NCBI GenBank assembly: GCA_016932415.1
Contig: JAFGCX010000006.1
Coordinates: forward strand, 3,071 to 67,070
DNA length: 64,000 nucleotides
Source: Candidatus Krumholzibacteriota bacterium
GTDB lineage: Bacteria > Krumholzibacteriota > Krumholzibacteriia > Krumholzibacteriales > Krumholzibacteriaceae
Direction of reading: 5' to 3'
Part shown: positions 16,980 through 26,173 of the stretch, piece by piece
How positions within the stretch are numbered: the stretch's first letter is position 1
Layout of the letters: every line of letters begins with the position of its first letter
Translations under genes and position numbers: made by a program
Notes under the pieces: model-generated
Databases searched by the model: none
Seen by the model: the letters and a program-made list of their open reading frames with translations, nothing else
Told to the model about the DNA's origin: nothing

Positions 16980-18147
16980 TGAACCGAACGTGCTTCTCGG
17001 ATTGAAGCGGATGATGAGGGTCCACAGGGCGGAATTCGATATTGCCTTCGCTGAAAGCGGGATCGAGGCGATCGAAAAGTTGACGCAGGACCGGTTTGAC
17101 GCGGTGATATCTGACCTCCGCATGCCGGGGATGAACGGCAATGAACTTCTAGAGAAGATATCTGTGAATGATCCCCGAATCATCAGAATGATCCTGTCTG
17201 GCCAGTCCGATCACGGTTCGGTGACCGGCTCGATCGGAAAAACCCACCAGTATTTCTCAAAACCGTGCAACCCGGCGAAACTGGTCGAACTGATCGGCAA
17301 GATAGGCAAGATACTGGGGACTCTCAATGACAGCGGTTTTTGCCAGTACGCGGCCATGACGGCTCCGATGCGATGTCTTCCCCGCACCCTTTCGATCCTC
17401 GAGTCGGAACTCGAAAAAAACGACCCCGATATCGATATCGTCAACGGAGCGATATCGAGCGATATACTCGCTTCGTCAGTCTTTCTTCAGCTTGTGAATA
17501 CTGAGTATTTCGGAACGTACTCTCATATAAAAGATATCGATGAAGCTGTCTCGATAATAGGGATAGATGTAATAAAGAAAATAATCATTGATACCGGCCT
17601 GTTCGTCCCCTTCAGCGGGGAAAGCCTCGATCTCATCGATTTCGAGGAGATCCAGGCTCACAGCAACAGATCTAGAGATATCGCGCAAAGAACCCCAAAC
17701 TCAATATTCAGTGATTCGAAGCAGAAGGACAATTGCGTCCTTGCCGCATTCATTCATGATATCGGAAAACTCCTGATGATCGATTACGATCCGGTGAAGT
17801 ACAGGTCACTTATCTCGGGGATGAACGGCGACATGTCGGCAAGAGCTGATACGGAAAGAAATATCTTCGGCTTCACGCATCAGGAGGCGGGAGACTATTT
17901 CCTGAAACTCCGCGGGTTTGGTGATGAGATAACAGAAGCTGTGGCCAGTCATCATGATCCTGACAAAGATTCTCCCGTCTCCAGGGTCACATACTATTCC
18001 AACATCATCGCAAGGACTGAAAAAAACAGTACGGGCCACCTCCCCGATTGGATACTGAAAGAGGTCACCGCCGCGGGACTTGGGAAATGGGCGGAGAGTC
18101 TCATCGAATCGGACGGACTGGATCCCGTCGAGGAATTGACATTATGA
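16951..18147 (+). CDS. Response regulator with HDOD output domain
   Basis: 398 residues, ATG inside the end of the kinase gene with GAGG upstream. Receiver domain 1-120 with acidic pocket at 9-10, Asp55 (VISDLRMPG) and the KP loop (YFSKPCNP). The rest is an HDOD domain: LPRTLSILESELEKN opens it, followed by SDILASSVFLQLVNTEYFG, AVSIIGIDVIKKIII and AFIHDIGKLLMIDYDP, where a bona fide HDIGK motif survives. HDOD domains usually lack the metal residues of HD hydrolases and act as signalling adaptors; here the HD pair remains, but the second part of the metal site cannot be judged by eye. It overlaps the next gene by ATGA. Confidence 0.85.
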   Translation: MKKKILFVDDEPNVLLGLKRMMRVHRAEFDIAFAESGIEAIEKLTQDRFDAVISDLRMPGMNGNELLEKISVNDPRIIRMILSGQSDHGSVTGSIGKTHQYFSKPCNPAKLVELIGKIGKILGTLNDSGFCQYAAMTAPMRCLPRTLSILESELEKNDPDIDIVNGAISSDILASSVFLQLVNTEYFGTYSHIKDIDEAVSIIGIDVIKKIIIDTGLFVPFSGESLDLIDFEEIQAHSNRSRDIAQRTPNSIFSDSKQKDNCVLAAFIHDIGKLLMIDYDPVKYRSLISGMNGDMSARADTERNIFGFTHQEAGDYFLKLRGFGDEITEAVASHHDPDKDSPVSRVTYYSNIIARTEKNSTGHLPDWILKEVTAAGLGKWAESLIESDGLDPVEELTL

Positions 18148-19310
18148 AACACAGAATAATATGCGTCGATGACGAACCGAATATCCTTTCCGCTTACAAG
18201 CGCCAGTTGAAAGGGAAATACGAGATCGAGACCGCCCTGGGAGCGCAGGAAGCCCTCGGCAAGATCGAAAAATCAGCTCCGTTCGCCCTTGTAATAAGCG
18301 ATCTTCGGATGCCGCAGATCAACGGCATCCAATTCCTTACGATGGTAAAGACCCGCTCGCCGGAATCGGTTAGAGTCATGATCACAGGAAATGCCGATCT
18401 TGAAACGGCGATGGCCGCCGTCAACAAAGGGAGCATCTTCAGGATACTTACGAAACCGGTCGATCCATGGGTCCTCAACAAGACGATAGAAGCGGCGATA
18501 GAACAGCACCAGTTGATAGTGGCTGAAAAGGAACTGCTTGAAGACACCCTCAACGGAAGTATACGGGTGCTGACCGAGATGCTTTCGATAATCAACCCGA
18601 TGGCTTTCAGCAGCGCTTCAAGAATCAAGGGGTACGCCTCATTTCTCGCCGGAAAACTCGAGGTCGCCGATCGATGGCAGATAGAGCTTGCCGCCATGCT
18701 TTCGCATATAGGGTGCGTCACCCTCCATCCTGATACCCTTGAAAAGATATACGCTGAAAGCGAACTGACCCGTGATGAGAAGGAAGCATTTGAATCGCAC
18801 CCGGAGACAGGTTGTAATCTTCTGATCAATATCCCCCGCATGGAGACTGTGGCAAGGATCATCAAGGATCAGCTCAGGCCCTTCTCACAGATGGGATCTG
18901 TTGATGATCCGAAGCTCAGGGATCAGGTAGAGGCTGGAGCGCAGATCCTCGGCGTTGCGATCGAATTCGACAGGTGGATAATGCGGGGCGTATCTAAAAA
19001 GGCGACTATCGCCAGATTGAAGACCAAGCCGGAGAGGTTCGATCCGGTCATAGTCGCGGCCCTCGAAGGAATCGAGACGGCTCAGTCGACATGCGAGATA
19101 AAGACTATTGAGATCAACAAACTCATAACCGGTATGATCCTCGATCAGGATGTCAGGACAAAGAAAGACCTGCTCCTCGTTGCCAAGGGACAGGAAGTCA
19201 CCGCATCGGTTATAACGAAACTCCACAGGTTCGTCATAATGTCTGATATAGATGAAAAAATCCGGGTGATGATTCCGAAATATGACGAAAAGATCGCCGT
19301 CCCGGTCTAG
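18144..19310 (+). CDS. Response regulator with degenerate HD-GYP-like domain
   Basis: 388 residues from the ATG at 18144, which overlaps the previous stop (ATGA); a longer frame within the previous gene is not needed. Receiver with DD at 9-10, Asp53 (VISDLRMPQ) and RILTKPVDPW. The second half follows the RpfG/HD-GYP layout: a helix with LAAMLSHIGCVTLHPDTLEKI, where active proteins have HDIGK, then LTRDEKEAFESHPETGCNLLINIPRMETVARII, ending in KDQLRP where HHE..DGxGYP is expected. The HD pair, the Lys and the GYP loop are all missing, so c-di-GMP hydrolysis is unlikely. A C-terminal section of about 110 residues (VRTKKDLLLVAKGQEVTASVITKL in part) is shared by related regulators. Probably a phospho-dependent adaptor working with the kinase and HDOD protein. 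Confidence 0.75.
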   Translation: MKHRIICVDDEPNILSAYKRQLKGKYEIETALGAQEALGKIEKSAPFALVISDLRMPQINGIQFLTMVKTRSPESVRVMITGNADLETAMAAVNKGSIFRILTKPVDPWVLNKTIEAAIEQHQLIVAEKELLEDTLNGSIRVLTEMLSIINPMAFSSASRIKGYASFLAGKLEVADRWQIELAAMLSHIGCVTLHPDTLEKIYAESELTRDEKEAFESHPETGCNLLINIPRMETVARIIKDQLRPFSQMGSVDDPKLRDQVEAGAQILGVAIEFDRWIMRGVSKKATIARLKTKPERFDPVIVAALEGIETAQSTCEIKTIEINKLITGMILDQDVRTKKDLLLVAKGQEVTASVITKLHRFVIMSDIDEKIRVMIPKYDEKIAVPV

Positions 19311-19404
19311 AATATCCCGTTGAAAGAAAGTATTCCCGCGAGTATGTCCTTTCCTGGTCGGCGTGAAGACCGCTGCCTCGTGAATCGGTTTTTTAACCAC
19401 AAAG

Positions 19405-20367
19405 TCATTTTACCGGATCATCTTCTTCGGGTGAGAAAAGCTTCTCCGCCCCTTTGATTATCTGCTCAGCCTTCCACTTCGACAGGAAAAACGGGTACTC
19501 ACTCTGCGTGGAGACTGCAGGATATCTCTCTTCATCCCCCTCGTAAAGCGACAACGTTTGAGCTATACCGGTATTTACCGTTACTGAAAAGACCGGAACG
19601 GAAAAGTCATCTTTCTTAATATCGTTGATATAGCTGTCGCACCTGATGCTCGCGATCGAGGAGATGATCCTCGATACAGTTGCCTCGTCGATCACGCTTC
19701 CATCCCCGCCCTGCCACTTGCCGGCCGATCCGGGAGCTTCCTCGCCGGAGTCGCCCGTACCGGGAGGAATATAGCCGGGATTCCTGATAATGTCGAAAGG
19801 CTCGCTGCCTTTGAGCACCTTCAGGGAAACTACCTCATCCTTGTTAACAGTAAAGACTGTCTTGTCTCTCAGCTTCTCTCTGTCCTGGTCAAAAACGTTC
19901 CTGATATTTCCCTTTGCCTGATATATCTCGGATCTACCCTCGAGCCGGACGAATGTATGCCTGTTGGTCGAAGCCTTTTTACCCACTTCGACAGAAAGCC
20001 GCTTTTCCTCTCCTGAATAGACCTCGAGACTGATCTTCTGATCATCCTCGAGGTCGTAGGTCGCGTAATTACCCGATTCTGCAACCAGAGTAGTGATAGA
20101 GAATCCTGACGCCGCTTCGATCATCCTGTCGACGAGCGATCTGTCGGCGATATATCCTTCAGGCAGTATCCTCCATTTGTCATCGTTCCTTTCGAGGACG
20201 ACAGTATCTTCAGCCGATGAAAAAACAAATTTGCTGATCTCGCCAGAAGCGGGAGGTGTTATCCCGGGAAGCTCATAATGGGTCCTGTCTTTTTTCCTTG
20301 CTATCAGAAAGACGGAAATAACCGCTATTATCAGAATAAGAATCGAGTATTCCTTCTTTATCTTCAT
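19405..20367 (-). CDS. DUF4340 membrane-anchored periplasmic protein
   Basis: 320 residues with an N-terminal anchor (YSILILIIAVISVFLIARKK) and a large exported part. The pattern is typical of DUF4340: ELPGITPPASGEISKFVF, VVLERNDDKWRILPEGYIADRSLVDRM in part, SLEVYSGEEKRLSVEVGK, TFVRLEGRSEIYQAKG and LRDKTVFTVNKDEVVSLKV. DUF4340 genes are regularly found after GldG-type ABC genes, as here: it starts 19 bases after the stop of the GldG-like gene and is last in the operon. It probably acts at the outer face of the inner membrane as part of the same transporter. Confidence 0.85.
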   Translation of the reverse strand: MKIKKEYSILILIIAVISVFLIARKKDRTHYELPGITPPASGEISKFVFSSAEDTVVLERNDDKWRILPEGYIADRSLVDRMIEAASGFSITTLVAESGNYATYDLEDDQKISLEVYSGEEKRLSVEVGKKASTNRHTFVRLEGRSEIYQAKGNIRNVFDQDREKLRDKTVFTVNKDEVVSLKVLKGSEPFDIIRNPGYIPPGTGDSGEEAPGSAGKWQGGDGSVIDEATVSRIISSIASIRCDSYINDIKKDDFSVPVFSVTVNTGIAQTLSLYEGDEERYPAVSTQSEYPFFLSKWKAEQIIKGAEKLFSPEEDDPVK

Positions 20368-20386
20368 CTTATGTCCTCCGAACCTA

Positions 20387-22573
20387 TCATCTGAACATCA
20401 TCTCAATAGTCCGTTTTCTTGTTTTTCTTCTGAACCACACAGAAATACCCATCACGGCGACAAATACGGGCAGGCCGGCTATATTGAAACTCTTCACGAA
20501 CGTCTTGAGTCCTCCCGAACTTTCCTGGAGAGGGTTGTACCGCTGCATTTTGCTCCGCATCGCTGCGTATTCATCCCTGCCATTGAGGTGATCGAGCACG
20601 TTCATCACAAAAGTCGCGTTGGTCGATCTGCCCGCCTCATCGAGAACATTGTTTCCCAGAAGAGCAGCTGAACCTATGACGAAAAGCTTTCCCGGCTTTC
20701 CCTTATTCACGATAACACCTTCATCCGATATATTGCCAAAAGAGCTTTCTTCCGGACTCTCTGCTATCTGCTGTTCCTCGCCGGCATTCTCTTTCATCGG
20801 CTTTTCCGGTATTTCCCTTCCAGCGAAATAACTTGGGAACTCCCCGCTGATCATCACAGCCATCGGAAGACTCTTCATTTCGGCAGGATCATCGGGAGGC
20901 CTGATCATCATCGGGTTCAGATCTATCCGCCCTGCCATCTCCCATGAACGTTTCGACGAGGAAAAGAGGAGATCGCCCCGAAGCCCGTTTGTAGTGAGCC
21001 TGTCTGTCTTCATCTCTACCGGTGATGAGATCACAGATACCATCTCCTTGATATTTTTCAGGAAAGGTATTCTATCGTTGATATTCTCGTTCAAGATGAT
21101 GGGAGCAAAATATATCGGCTGTGTTCCTCCGCCGTACATCTGGGGCAGTTTCTGTTCGAAACAGTTTTCGTCAAGTATATACGATTTTTTGACTTCTACG
21201 CCGTAATGTGCCAGCAGTTTTTCCAGGCCGGTATTGACTGGCCTGAAAACAGGCCCCTGATTGTAATTCATCTGCGGCTGACCTGGATTCTGTTCGATCT
21301 GCTCGAATGGATCGAGGAACAGAGCTACCGATTTGCCCTTCATGAGAAACTGGTCGATCTGAAAAAGGTCATACTCGTCAAACTGTTCCTTGGGTCCCGC
21401 TATAATAAGACAATCTATCCCCTCGGGAAGAGGCTCTCCCCCCATGGCGACACTGCTTACCGAATAATCCTCGGAGACCAGAGCGCTGAAATTGGAAAGC
21501 GATTCCTGCTGGGGGGGCTGGTCAGGCATCTGCCTCGACTGTGAAAGCGGTACCGCCCCATATCCTGAAAGATAGCCGATCTTCTTGTTGACATCGAGGA
21601 CATCGTCTATCGATTCGGAAAGCCTCTCGGGCATATTGTTCATGTCAGCCAGCTGATACTGCGTACCGAACAGTGGTATCCTCACCACATCTATGAGGGG
21701 AATCGCGAGGAAAGTCCCTTTATTGTCTATCACGATCCCCGCGGAACCGCGCATCTCGGCGTCACCCCCCCCTCCCGGAACAGGCCATCTCAGCGTCAGG
21801 ACGCCATAATCGTGCGCTTCGCTCTCATGAGCCGGATCAGCGGTCGGATCGATGAAGGTGAACCTGAGCCTGTTATAATATTTCTGGTTGAGATCTTTTA
21901 TCATCGATTCGATCCTGCCCGGAATACCGGCCATATCCGAAATCCTGAGCTGGGACTGGACGCCCTGGAGCGAACTGGAAAGGAAGAGTTTTATTTCGAC
22001 ATCTTTTTCAAGATTGAGCAGCACGCTGATCTTGCTGTTCATCTTTTCGATCTTCGAGGTTATCGTATATTCTAGCCCCTCTGTATCGGTAATGGATGGT
22101 ATCTTGTCTATGACATCCCCATGGATCATCACCATACCCATATAGGCCTTCTTGAATTTCACTTCATCCTGCTCGATATTCTGTATCTGGACCGGATATA
22201 TCCCGTAATCCATGGCGAGCTGCTGATTTTTCTTTGCTTTCTCGCTTATATCTCCCTCCTCGGCGCTGACATCATAGAACCTGAAATTGAAATATCTGTT
22301 TGAATGAGCGGCATACTCTTCAAGCAGATCATGCAGGTAGCGCTCGGTATTATTGTGCGGAGCGGGAAGGTCCTTGGTGAAAAAGACATTTATGGTAAGA
22401 GGTTCCGAAAGGGTGGCGACAGCTTTTTTACTTGCTTCAGAGAGCGAATAGAGTCCGTTTGACGTCAGATCGATCCTGAAAAAAAGCGACAACCCGGCAA
22501 TGTTGATCAGTATCGTGACTATAAGATAGACGATAAACCTGTAGTATTTGGTATATCCCTTTATAGAAGTCAT
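20387..22573 (-). CDS. GldG-like ABC transporter auxiliary membrane protein
   Basis: About 728 residues. The ATG at 22573 with GAGGAGG 6 bases upstream is chosen over an upstream ATG inside the permease gene. A membrane segment near the N-terminus (FIVYLIVTILINIAGLSLFF) and one at the C-terminus (FNIAGLPVFVAVMGISVWF) bracket a periplasmic domain. It contains LTSNGLYSLSEASKKAVATL, LTINVFFTKDLPAP, and a GATase-like ABC_transp_aux fold (DCLIIAGPKEQFDEYDLFQIDQFLMKG in part). This is the Gld-type auxiliary component family (PF09822-like). Together with the permease and ATPase it forms a complex of the GldAFG kind, required for gliding and possibly secretion in Bacteroidetes; the substrate is unknown. 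Confidence 0.85.
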   Translation of the reverse strand: MTSIKGYTKYYRFIVYLIVTILINIAGLSLFFRIDLTSNGLYSLSEASKKAVATLSEPLTINVFFTKDLPAPHNNTERYLHDLLEEYAAHSNRYFNFRFYDVSAEEGDISEKAKKNQQLAMDYGIYPVQIQNIEQDEVKFKKAYMGMVMIHGDVIDKIPSITDTEGLEYTITSKIEKMNSKISVLLNLEKDVEIKLFLSSSLQGVQSQLRISDMAGIPGRIESMIKDLNQKYYNRLRFTFIDPTADPAHESEAHDYGVLTLRWPVPGGGGDAEMRGSAGIVIDNKGTFLAIPLIDVVRIPLFGTQYQLADMNNMPERLSESIDDVLDVNKKIGYLSGYGAVPLSQSRQMPDQPPQQESLSNFSALVSEDYSVSSVAMGGEPLPEGIDCLIIAGPKEQFDEYDLFQIDQFLMKGKSVALFLDPFEQIEQNPGQPQMNYNQGPVFRPVNTGLEKLLAHYGVEVKKSYILDENCFEQKLPQMYGGGTQPIYFAPIILNENINDRIPFLKNIKEMVSVISSPVEMKTDRLTTNGLRGDLLFSSSKRSWEMAGRIDLNPMMIRPPDDPAEMKSLPMAVMISGEFPSYFAGREIPEKPMKENAGEEQQIAESPEESSFGNISDEGVIVNKGKPGKLFVIGSAALLGNNVLDEAGRSTNATFVMNVLDHLNGRDEYAAMRSKMQRYNPLQESSGGLKTFVKSFNIAGLPVFVAVMGISVWFRRKTRKRTIEMMFR

Positions 22574-22583
22574 CTGGCCTCCT

Positions 22584-23297
22584 CTATTTCTTTTCCTCGA
22601 CAACCAGGTGCGCGCCAAAGAGCGCGATAAAGATCAGGCTGACGAAATAAAGCAGATCCCTTGAGTCCAGGACACCCCTGGCGACATTCTGAAAATGATA
22701 ATCAGCCCCGATATACTGGAAAAATCCCAGCATCGATTCGGGAAGAAAAAACAAAAGCTTGTCGATCAACGTCAGTGCGATGCAGATGATCATCCCGACA
22801 ATGAAAGCGATTATCTGGTTTCTCGTAAGAGCCGAAGCAAAGATGCCGACGGCGCTGAACGCACCACCAAGAAGGATCGCTCCGATATATCCTCCGATCA
22901 CAGGTCCCCAGTCGAGATCCCCGAGAAAAGCAATAAATACCGCGTAGCTTAGCGTCGGCAGGAGCATCATCGCGACAAATGACACGGCGGCGAGAAATTT
23001 CCCCGCGATGATCTCCCCGAAAGTCACCGGCAGGGTTGCGAGTATCTCGTAAGAACCCGTATTGAATTCTTCTGAAAAGAGGCGCATCGTGACTGTCGGG
23101 ATAATAAAGGAAAAGATTATCGGAAGAAGCGAGAAAAAATCCCTCATCTGCGCCTGATTGTAAAGGAAGAATGTCGAGAAGAAAAACCAGCCGGTGAGAA
23201 TCAGGAATACCGATATCACGATATACGCTATCGGAGATATAAAGTAAACCTTGAATTCCCTCCTGAAGATATAAGAAAAATTTCCGGTCCCAACCAT
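22584..23297 (-). CDS. GldF-like ABC transporter permease
   Basis: 237 residues from an ATG at 23297 located 2 bases after the stop of the ATPase gene, with AGGAG upstream. Six membrane helices are visible, starting with FISPIAYIVISVFLILTGWFFF, then FFSLLPIIFSFIIPTVTMRLFSEE, AAVSFVAMMLLPTLSYAVFIAFL, GGYIGAILLGGAFSAVGIFASAL and two more. RLFSEEFNTGSYEILATLP is a signature of ABC-2 permeases of the GldF/NosY type. An ATG further upstream falls in the ATPase gene and is not used. It is the membrane partner of the ATPase and of the GldG-like protein. Confidence 0.88.
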   Translation of the reverse strand: MVGTGNFSYIFRREFKVYFISPIAYIVISVFLILTGWFFFSTFFLYNQAQMRDFFSLLPIIFSFIIPTVTMRLFSEEFNTGSYEILATLPVTFGEIIAGKFLAAVSFVAMMLLPTLSYAVFIAFLGDLDWGPVIGGYIGAILLGGAFSAVGIFASALTRNQIIAFIVGMIICIALTLIDKLLFFLPESMLGFFQYIGADYHFQNVARGVLDSRDLLYFVSLIFIALFGAHLVVEEKK

Positions 23298-23299
23298 TT

Positions 23300-24235
23300 C
23301 TAGTTCTCCTTTGTCAGTTCTCTGAATATGTGTTCCAGGCTCTTCGATTCCTGCCGGTACTCGAGTAGAAGCCATTCTGTCCCTCTGATGCTGCGGTAGA
23401 CTTCGCTTCGGATATCCTTTTCGGTATCGCAATGAAGGAGATATGCCACTCCATCAGATCTCGGTTCTCCCCTGCCGACCGAAGATACTCCGGCGATCTT
23501 TGAAAGTCTTTTTTCCACCTCTTCGGCCGGAGCCTGGTCGATCACAAGGTTGAGCGTGTATTCCGACATCGAAGAACGTTTGAGGTCCTCGGTGCTTCCG
23601 TCGGCGACTATTTTCCCCCTGTTTATCACCACGACCCTGTCGCAGGTCGCTTCGACCTCGCTCAGGATATGCGTCGACAGTATGACGGTCTTCTCTTTTC
23701 CTATCTTCCTGATTATATCCCTTATATCGACGATCTGGTTCGGATCGAGTCCCGACGTCGGCTCGTCGAGCACAAGTATCTCCGGATCGCTTATCATCGC
23801 GTGCGCCAGACCCACGCGCTGTTTGTACCCTTTCGACAGTTCATGAAGAGTCCGGTGCATAACGTCCCTCAGACCGCAGACGTCGGCAAGTTCGCTGATC
23901 TTGTCGCCCCTTGCCTTTTCATCGAGTCCGTGTATCTGCGAGACATATACAAGATAGTCATACACGATCATCTCCTGGTAGATCGGCGCGGACTCGGGGA
24001 GATAACCTATCATCTGTTTGATCCCGAGAGGGTCTTCCACCACGGAGATCCCTTTTGCCGTCACCGTTCCGGATGAAGGGGAGAGAAACCCCGTCATGAT
24101 CCTCATCGCTGTGGTCTTCCCCGCTCCGTTAGGTCCGAGAAGCCCGAGGATCTTCCCCTTCTCGATCGTCAGGTTAATATGATCGAGGGCGCATAGATCG
24201 CCATAGTATTTTGTCAAATCCGTTATCTCGATCAC
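23300..24235 (-). CDS. GldA-like ABC transporter ATP-binding protein
   Basis: 311 residues. Walker A GPNGAGKTT (about 34-42), Q-loop (IGYLPES), signature LSKGYKQRVGLA, Walker B ILVLDEPTSGLDP, and H-loop (LSTHIL) are all intact. A C-terminal extension of about 90 residues (SEYTLNLVIDQAPAEEVEKRL) is typical of GldA/CcmA-like ATPases working with ABC-2 permeases. It is the first gene of the Gld-like operon and should power the GldF/GldG-like complex. Confidence 0.92.
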   Translation of the reverse strand: MIEITDLTKYYGDLCALDHINLTIEKGKILGLLGPNGAGKTTAMRIMTGFLSPSSGTVTAKGISVVEDPLGIKQMIGYLPESAPIYQEMIVYDYLVYVSQIHGLDEKARGDKISELADVCGLRDVMHRTLHELSKGYKQRVGLAHAMISDPEILVLDEPTSGLDPNQIVDIRDIIRKIGKEKTVILSTHILSEVEATCDRVVVINRGKIVADGSTEDLKRSSMSEYTLNLVIDQAPAEEVEKRLSKIAGVSSVGRGEPRSDGVAYLLHCDTEKDIRSEVYRSIRGTEWLLLEYRQESKSLEHIFRELTKEN

Positions 24236-24283
24236 AGATCGCTCCTTTCGAATCAGTTCAATCAGATATTAAACCACGCGAAA

Positions 24284-24326
24284 ATGGTATCACTGAATCA
24301 GTTTATCAACTGTTAAAGGATACCAT
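24284..24326. repeat. Inverted repeat upstream of the Gld-like operon
   Basis: ATGGTATC (24284-24291) and GATACCAT (24319-24326) are perfect 8-base arms separated by 27 bases. Inside is a smaller imperfect palindrome (ACTGAATCAGT). It lies 49 bases before the ATPase start, where promoter or operator elements are expected. It could be a regulator site or an RNA structure in the leader. Confidence 0.35.
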
Positions 24327-24447
24327 CAATATCGGTTTAGAATTATACGGTGAAAGGATAAAATAATTCCCTCCCGCCCGTCAATATTAAAAAATTTTTT
24401 TGGAAAGACCAGTGTGCTGCATGGAAAATCAGTAGAACGGCGCTTTA

Positions 24448-26073
24448 TCAGATCTCCCTTACATTGATATCGACAGTCCCGAAACTGAAACGGTAACTGC
24501 CCGCGTTGCGGATCGGCCTGTCATCCAGCTCCGACGGATCGAACTTTCTTCCTCTCCTGAGAAGGTAGTATATAAGCTGGTCATCCCTGTAGCCGATCTG
24601 TTTGATATCGTAGTTAGTCCTGATGTAATCCATGACCGGCTGGTCCTTTTTCAACCATTCACTGTCGTACAACAGTATCCACTCGAAATTATGCTCGAAC
24701 TCGGCGGAGATTATCTTTTTGTAATCGTTCGGAAGAAGATTCCCCCTTTTCCCAGATGCCCACAACGTTCCGTAGAGCTGCGTCCTGTAGCCATCGAATC
24801 TATTGTCTGACGGAGAGGCGAATGATATAAATACCCTGCCATCCTCGCTTCCATGATCCCTTATATATTCGCCAGCTATGTCGCTGCCAAGCGCCAGGAC
24901 ATCAAAATGCCTGTAATACCGGTTCCTCAGCGAAGGAACAGCGGCAAGGATCAGGATTATGACGACGATCGTCTTTACATGTTTCCTTTTCATCAGGTCG
25001 GTCAGCGAAGCCGCTTCGACGACGCCTGCCGCCGCGGCAAGACATACAGCTGGAAGAAAAGGCATATGGTAATAGCTGTGCCTCGTGGCGAAATCTGACA
25101 GAATGACGAAATAAACGGGCGCGGCGGCCACAGCGCCGAGAATATATCGAGCCATCTTCGTCCGGGAGTTCATCAGGCTCCATAACAGGCCGACGCAGGC
25201 GAAAGAGAAATAAATATACGTATAATTATCGCCGACGTGCTCCCAGATCACCGGCAGCACTGCATTCCAGAACGATAATGAGAAAGCCTGCGGCAGAAAG
25301 ATCCTTTCAAGAGGAAAGAGATCGTCGGAATAGACGAGAGTCAGGCGGGTAATCACCAACCACGCCGCGACGACGATCGCGCCTGCCGCCGGCCATACTG
25401 TCTGCCTCGCAATTTTTCTCCTCTCTACCCTGTCGCCAAGGACCGCCCAGGGAAAGAGAAAAAACAGCGGCAGGACCAGGATGAGAAAAGTCCCCTTCAC
25501 CAGCGCGACCGCGCACAGAGCGACAGAGAATACAACAAGATCCCTCCCTCTGAACGAACTGATCCATCTGAGGAAGAAGAGAGTCGCGAGAAGAAGGAAA
25601 AACAAAGCGGGCGCGTCCGGCTGGATATTTCTTCCGAAAAAGACCGGGAGGGGCATGATTGCCATAAAGAATGCCGTCAGCATCGCCGTACCATCATCGG
25701 CCTCGAGCTCCCTCGCTACCAGCCAGGAAAGCACTGCCGACGCGAGCGAGAAGACGATCACGACCAGCCTGGCGATCCACAGATGGACCCCGAAAAAACT
25801 CCATATAGCGTAGTAGATCAACGGCAGAAAAGGAAACTGGGGGAAAGATTCCATATACCCTTCACCTCTCGACGTCCCCGAGTAGAGGACTCTCTTGTGG
25901 AGAAGATCTCCATGGTCGAGATACCCTTTCGCCACGGACAGGTAATGGACCTCTTTCATCGAATGATACCCGATAGGTGGATAATCGATATGGTACGCCC
26001 TGAGCAGAAATCCAGCGAGTACGATCGCGCAGAGGATAATAATGACAAGAACGCCTGGTCTGTTTCTTTTCAT
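24448..26073 (-). CDS. GT-C (ArnT/PMT-like) membrane glycosyltransferase
   Basis: 541 residues with about ten membrane helices, starting with VLVIIILCAIVLAGFLLRAY. The first periplasmic loop reads YPPIGYHSMKEVHYLSVAKGYLDHGD, in the place where ArnT/PMT enzymes have the catalytic DE..Y...A..m...gd; here the acidic residue is the Glu of KEVHY. Helices such as RLVVIVFSLASAVLSWLVARELE and NIQPDAPALFFLLLATLFFL (typical N.QPD/E of the family) follow. The C-terminus (about 380-541) is a soluble domain. Such enzymes transfer sugars from polyprenyl phosphate to lipid A, proteins or polysaccharide outside the inner membrane. It stands alone between two operons; the acceptor is unknown. Confidence 0.75.
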   Translation of the reverse strand: MKRNRPGVLVIIILCAIVLAGFLLRAYHIDYPPIGYHSMKEVHYLSVAKGYLDHGDLLHKRVLYSGTSRGEGYMESFPQFPFLPLIYYAIWSFFGVHLWIARLVVIVFSLASAVLSWLVARELEADDGTAMLTAFFMAIMPLPVFFGRNIQPDAPALFFLLLATLFFLRWISSFRGRDLVVFSVALCAVALVKGTFLILVLPLFFLFPWAVLGDRVERRKIARQTVWPAAGAIVVAAWLVITRLTLVYSDDLFPLERIFLPQAFSLSFWNAVLPVIWEHVGDNYTYIYFSFACVGLLWSLMNSRTKMARYILGAVAAAPVYFVILSDFATRHSYYHMPFLPAVCLAAAAGVVEAASLTDLMKRKHVKTIVVIILILAAVPSLRNRYYRHFDVLALGSDIAGEYIRDHGSEDGRVFISFASPSDNRFDGYRTQLYGTLWASGKRGNLLPNDYKKIISAEFEHNFEWILLYDSEWLKKDQPVMDYIRTNYDIKQIGYRDDQLIYYLLRRGRKFDPSELDDRPIRNAGSYRFSFGTVDINVREI

Positions 26074-26173
26074 GAAAAGGTTCCGAATCGGCTAAAGCGC
26101 GTATAACGAAAGCTCATCGAATCAACCTGCCGGAAATCATCGTTCATTTCGAGAGGAATATCGGCTTCGCGGT

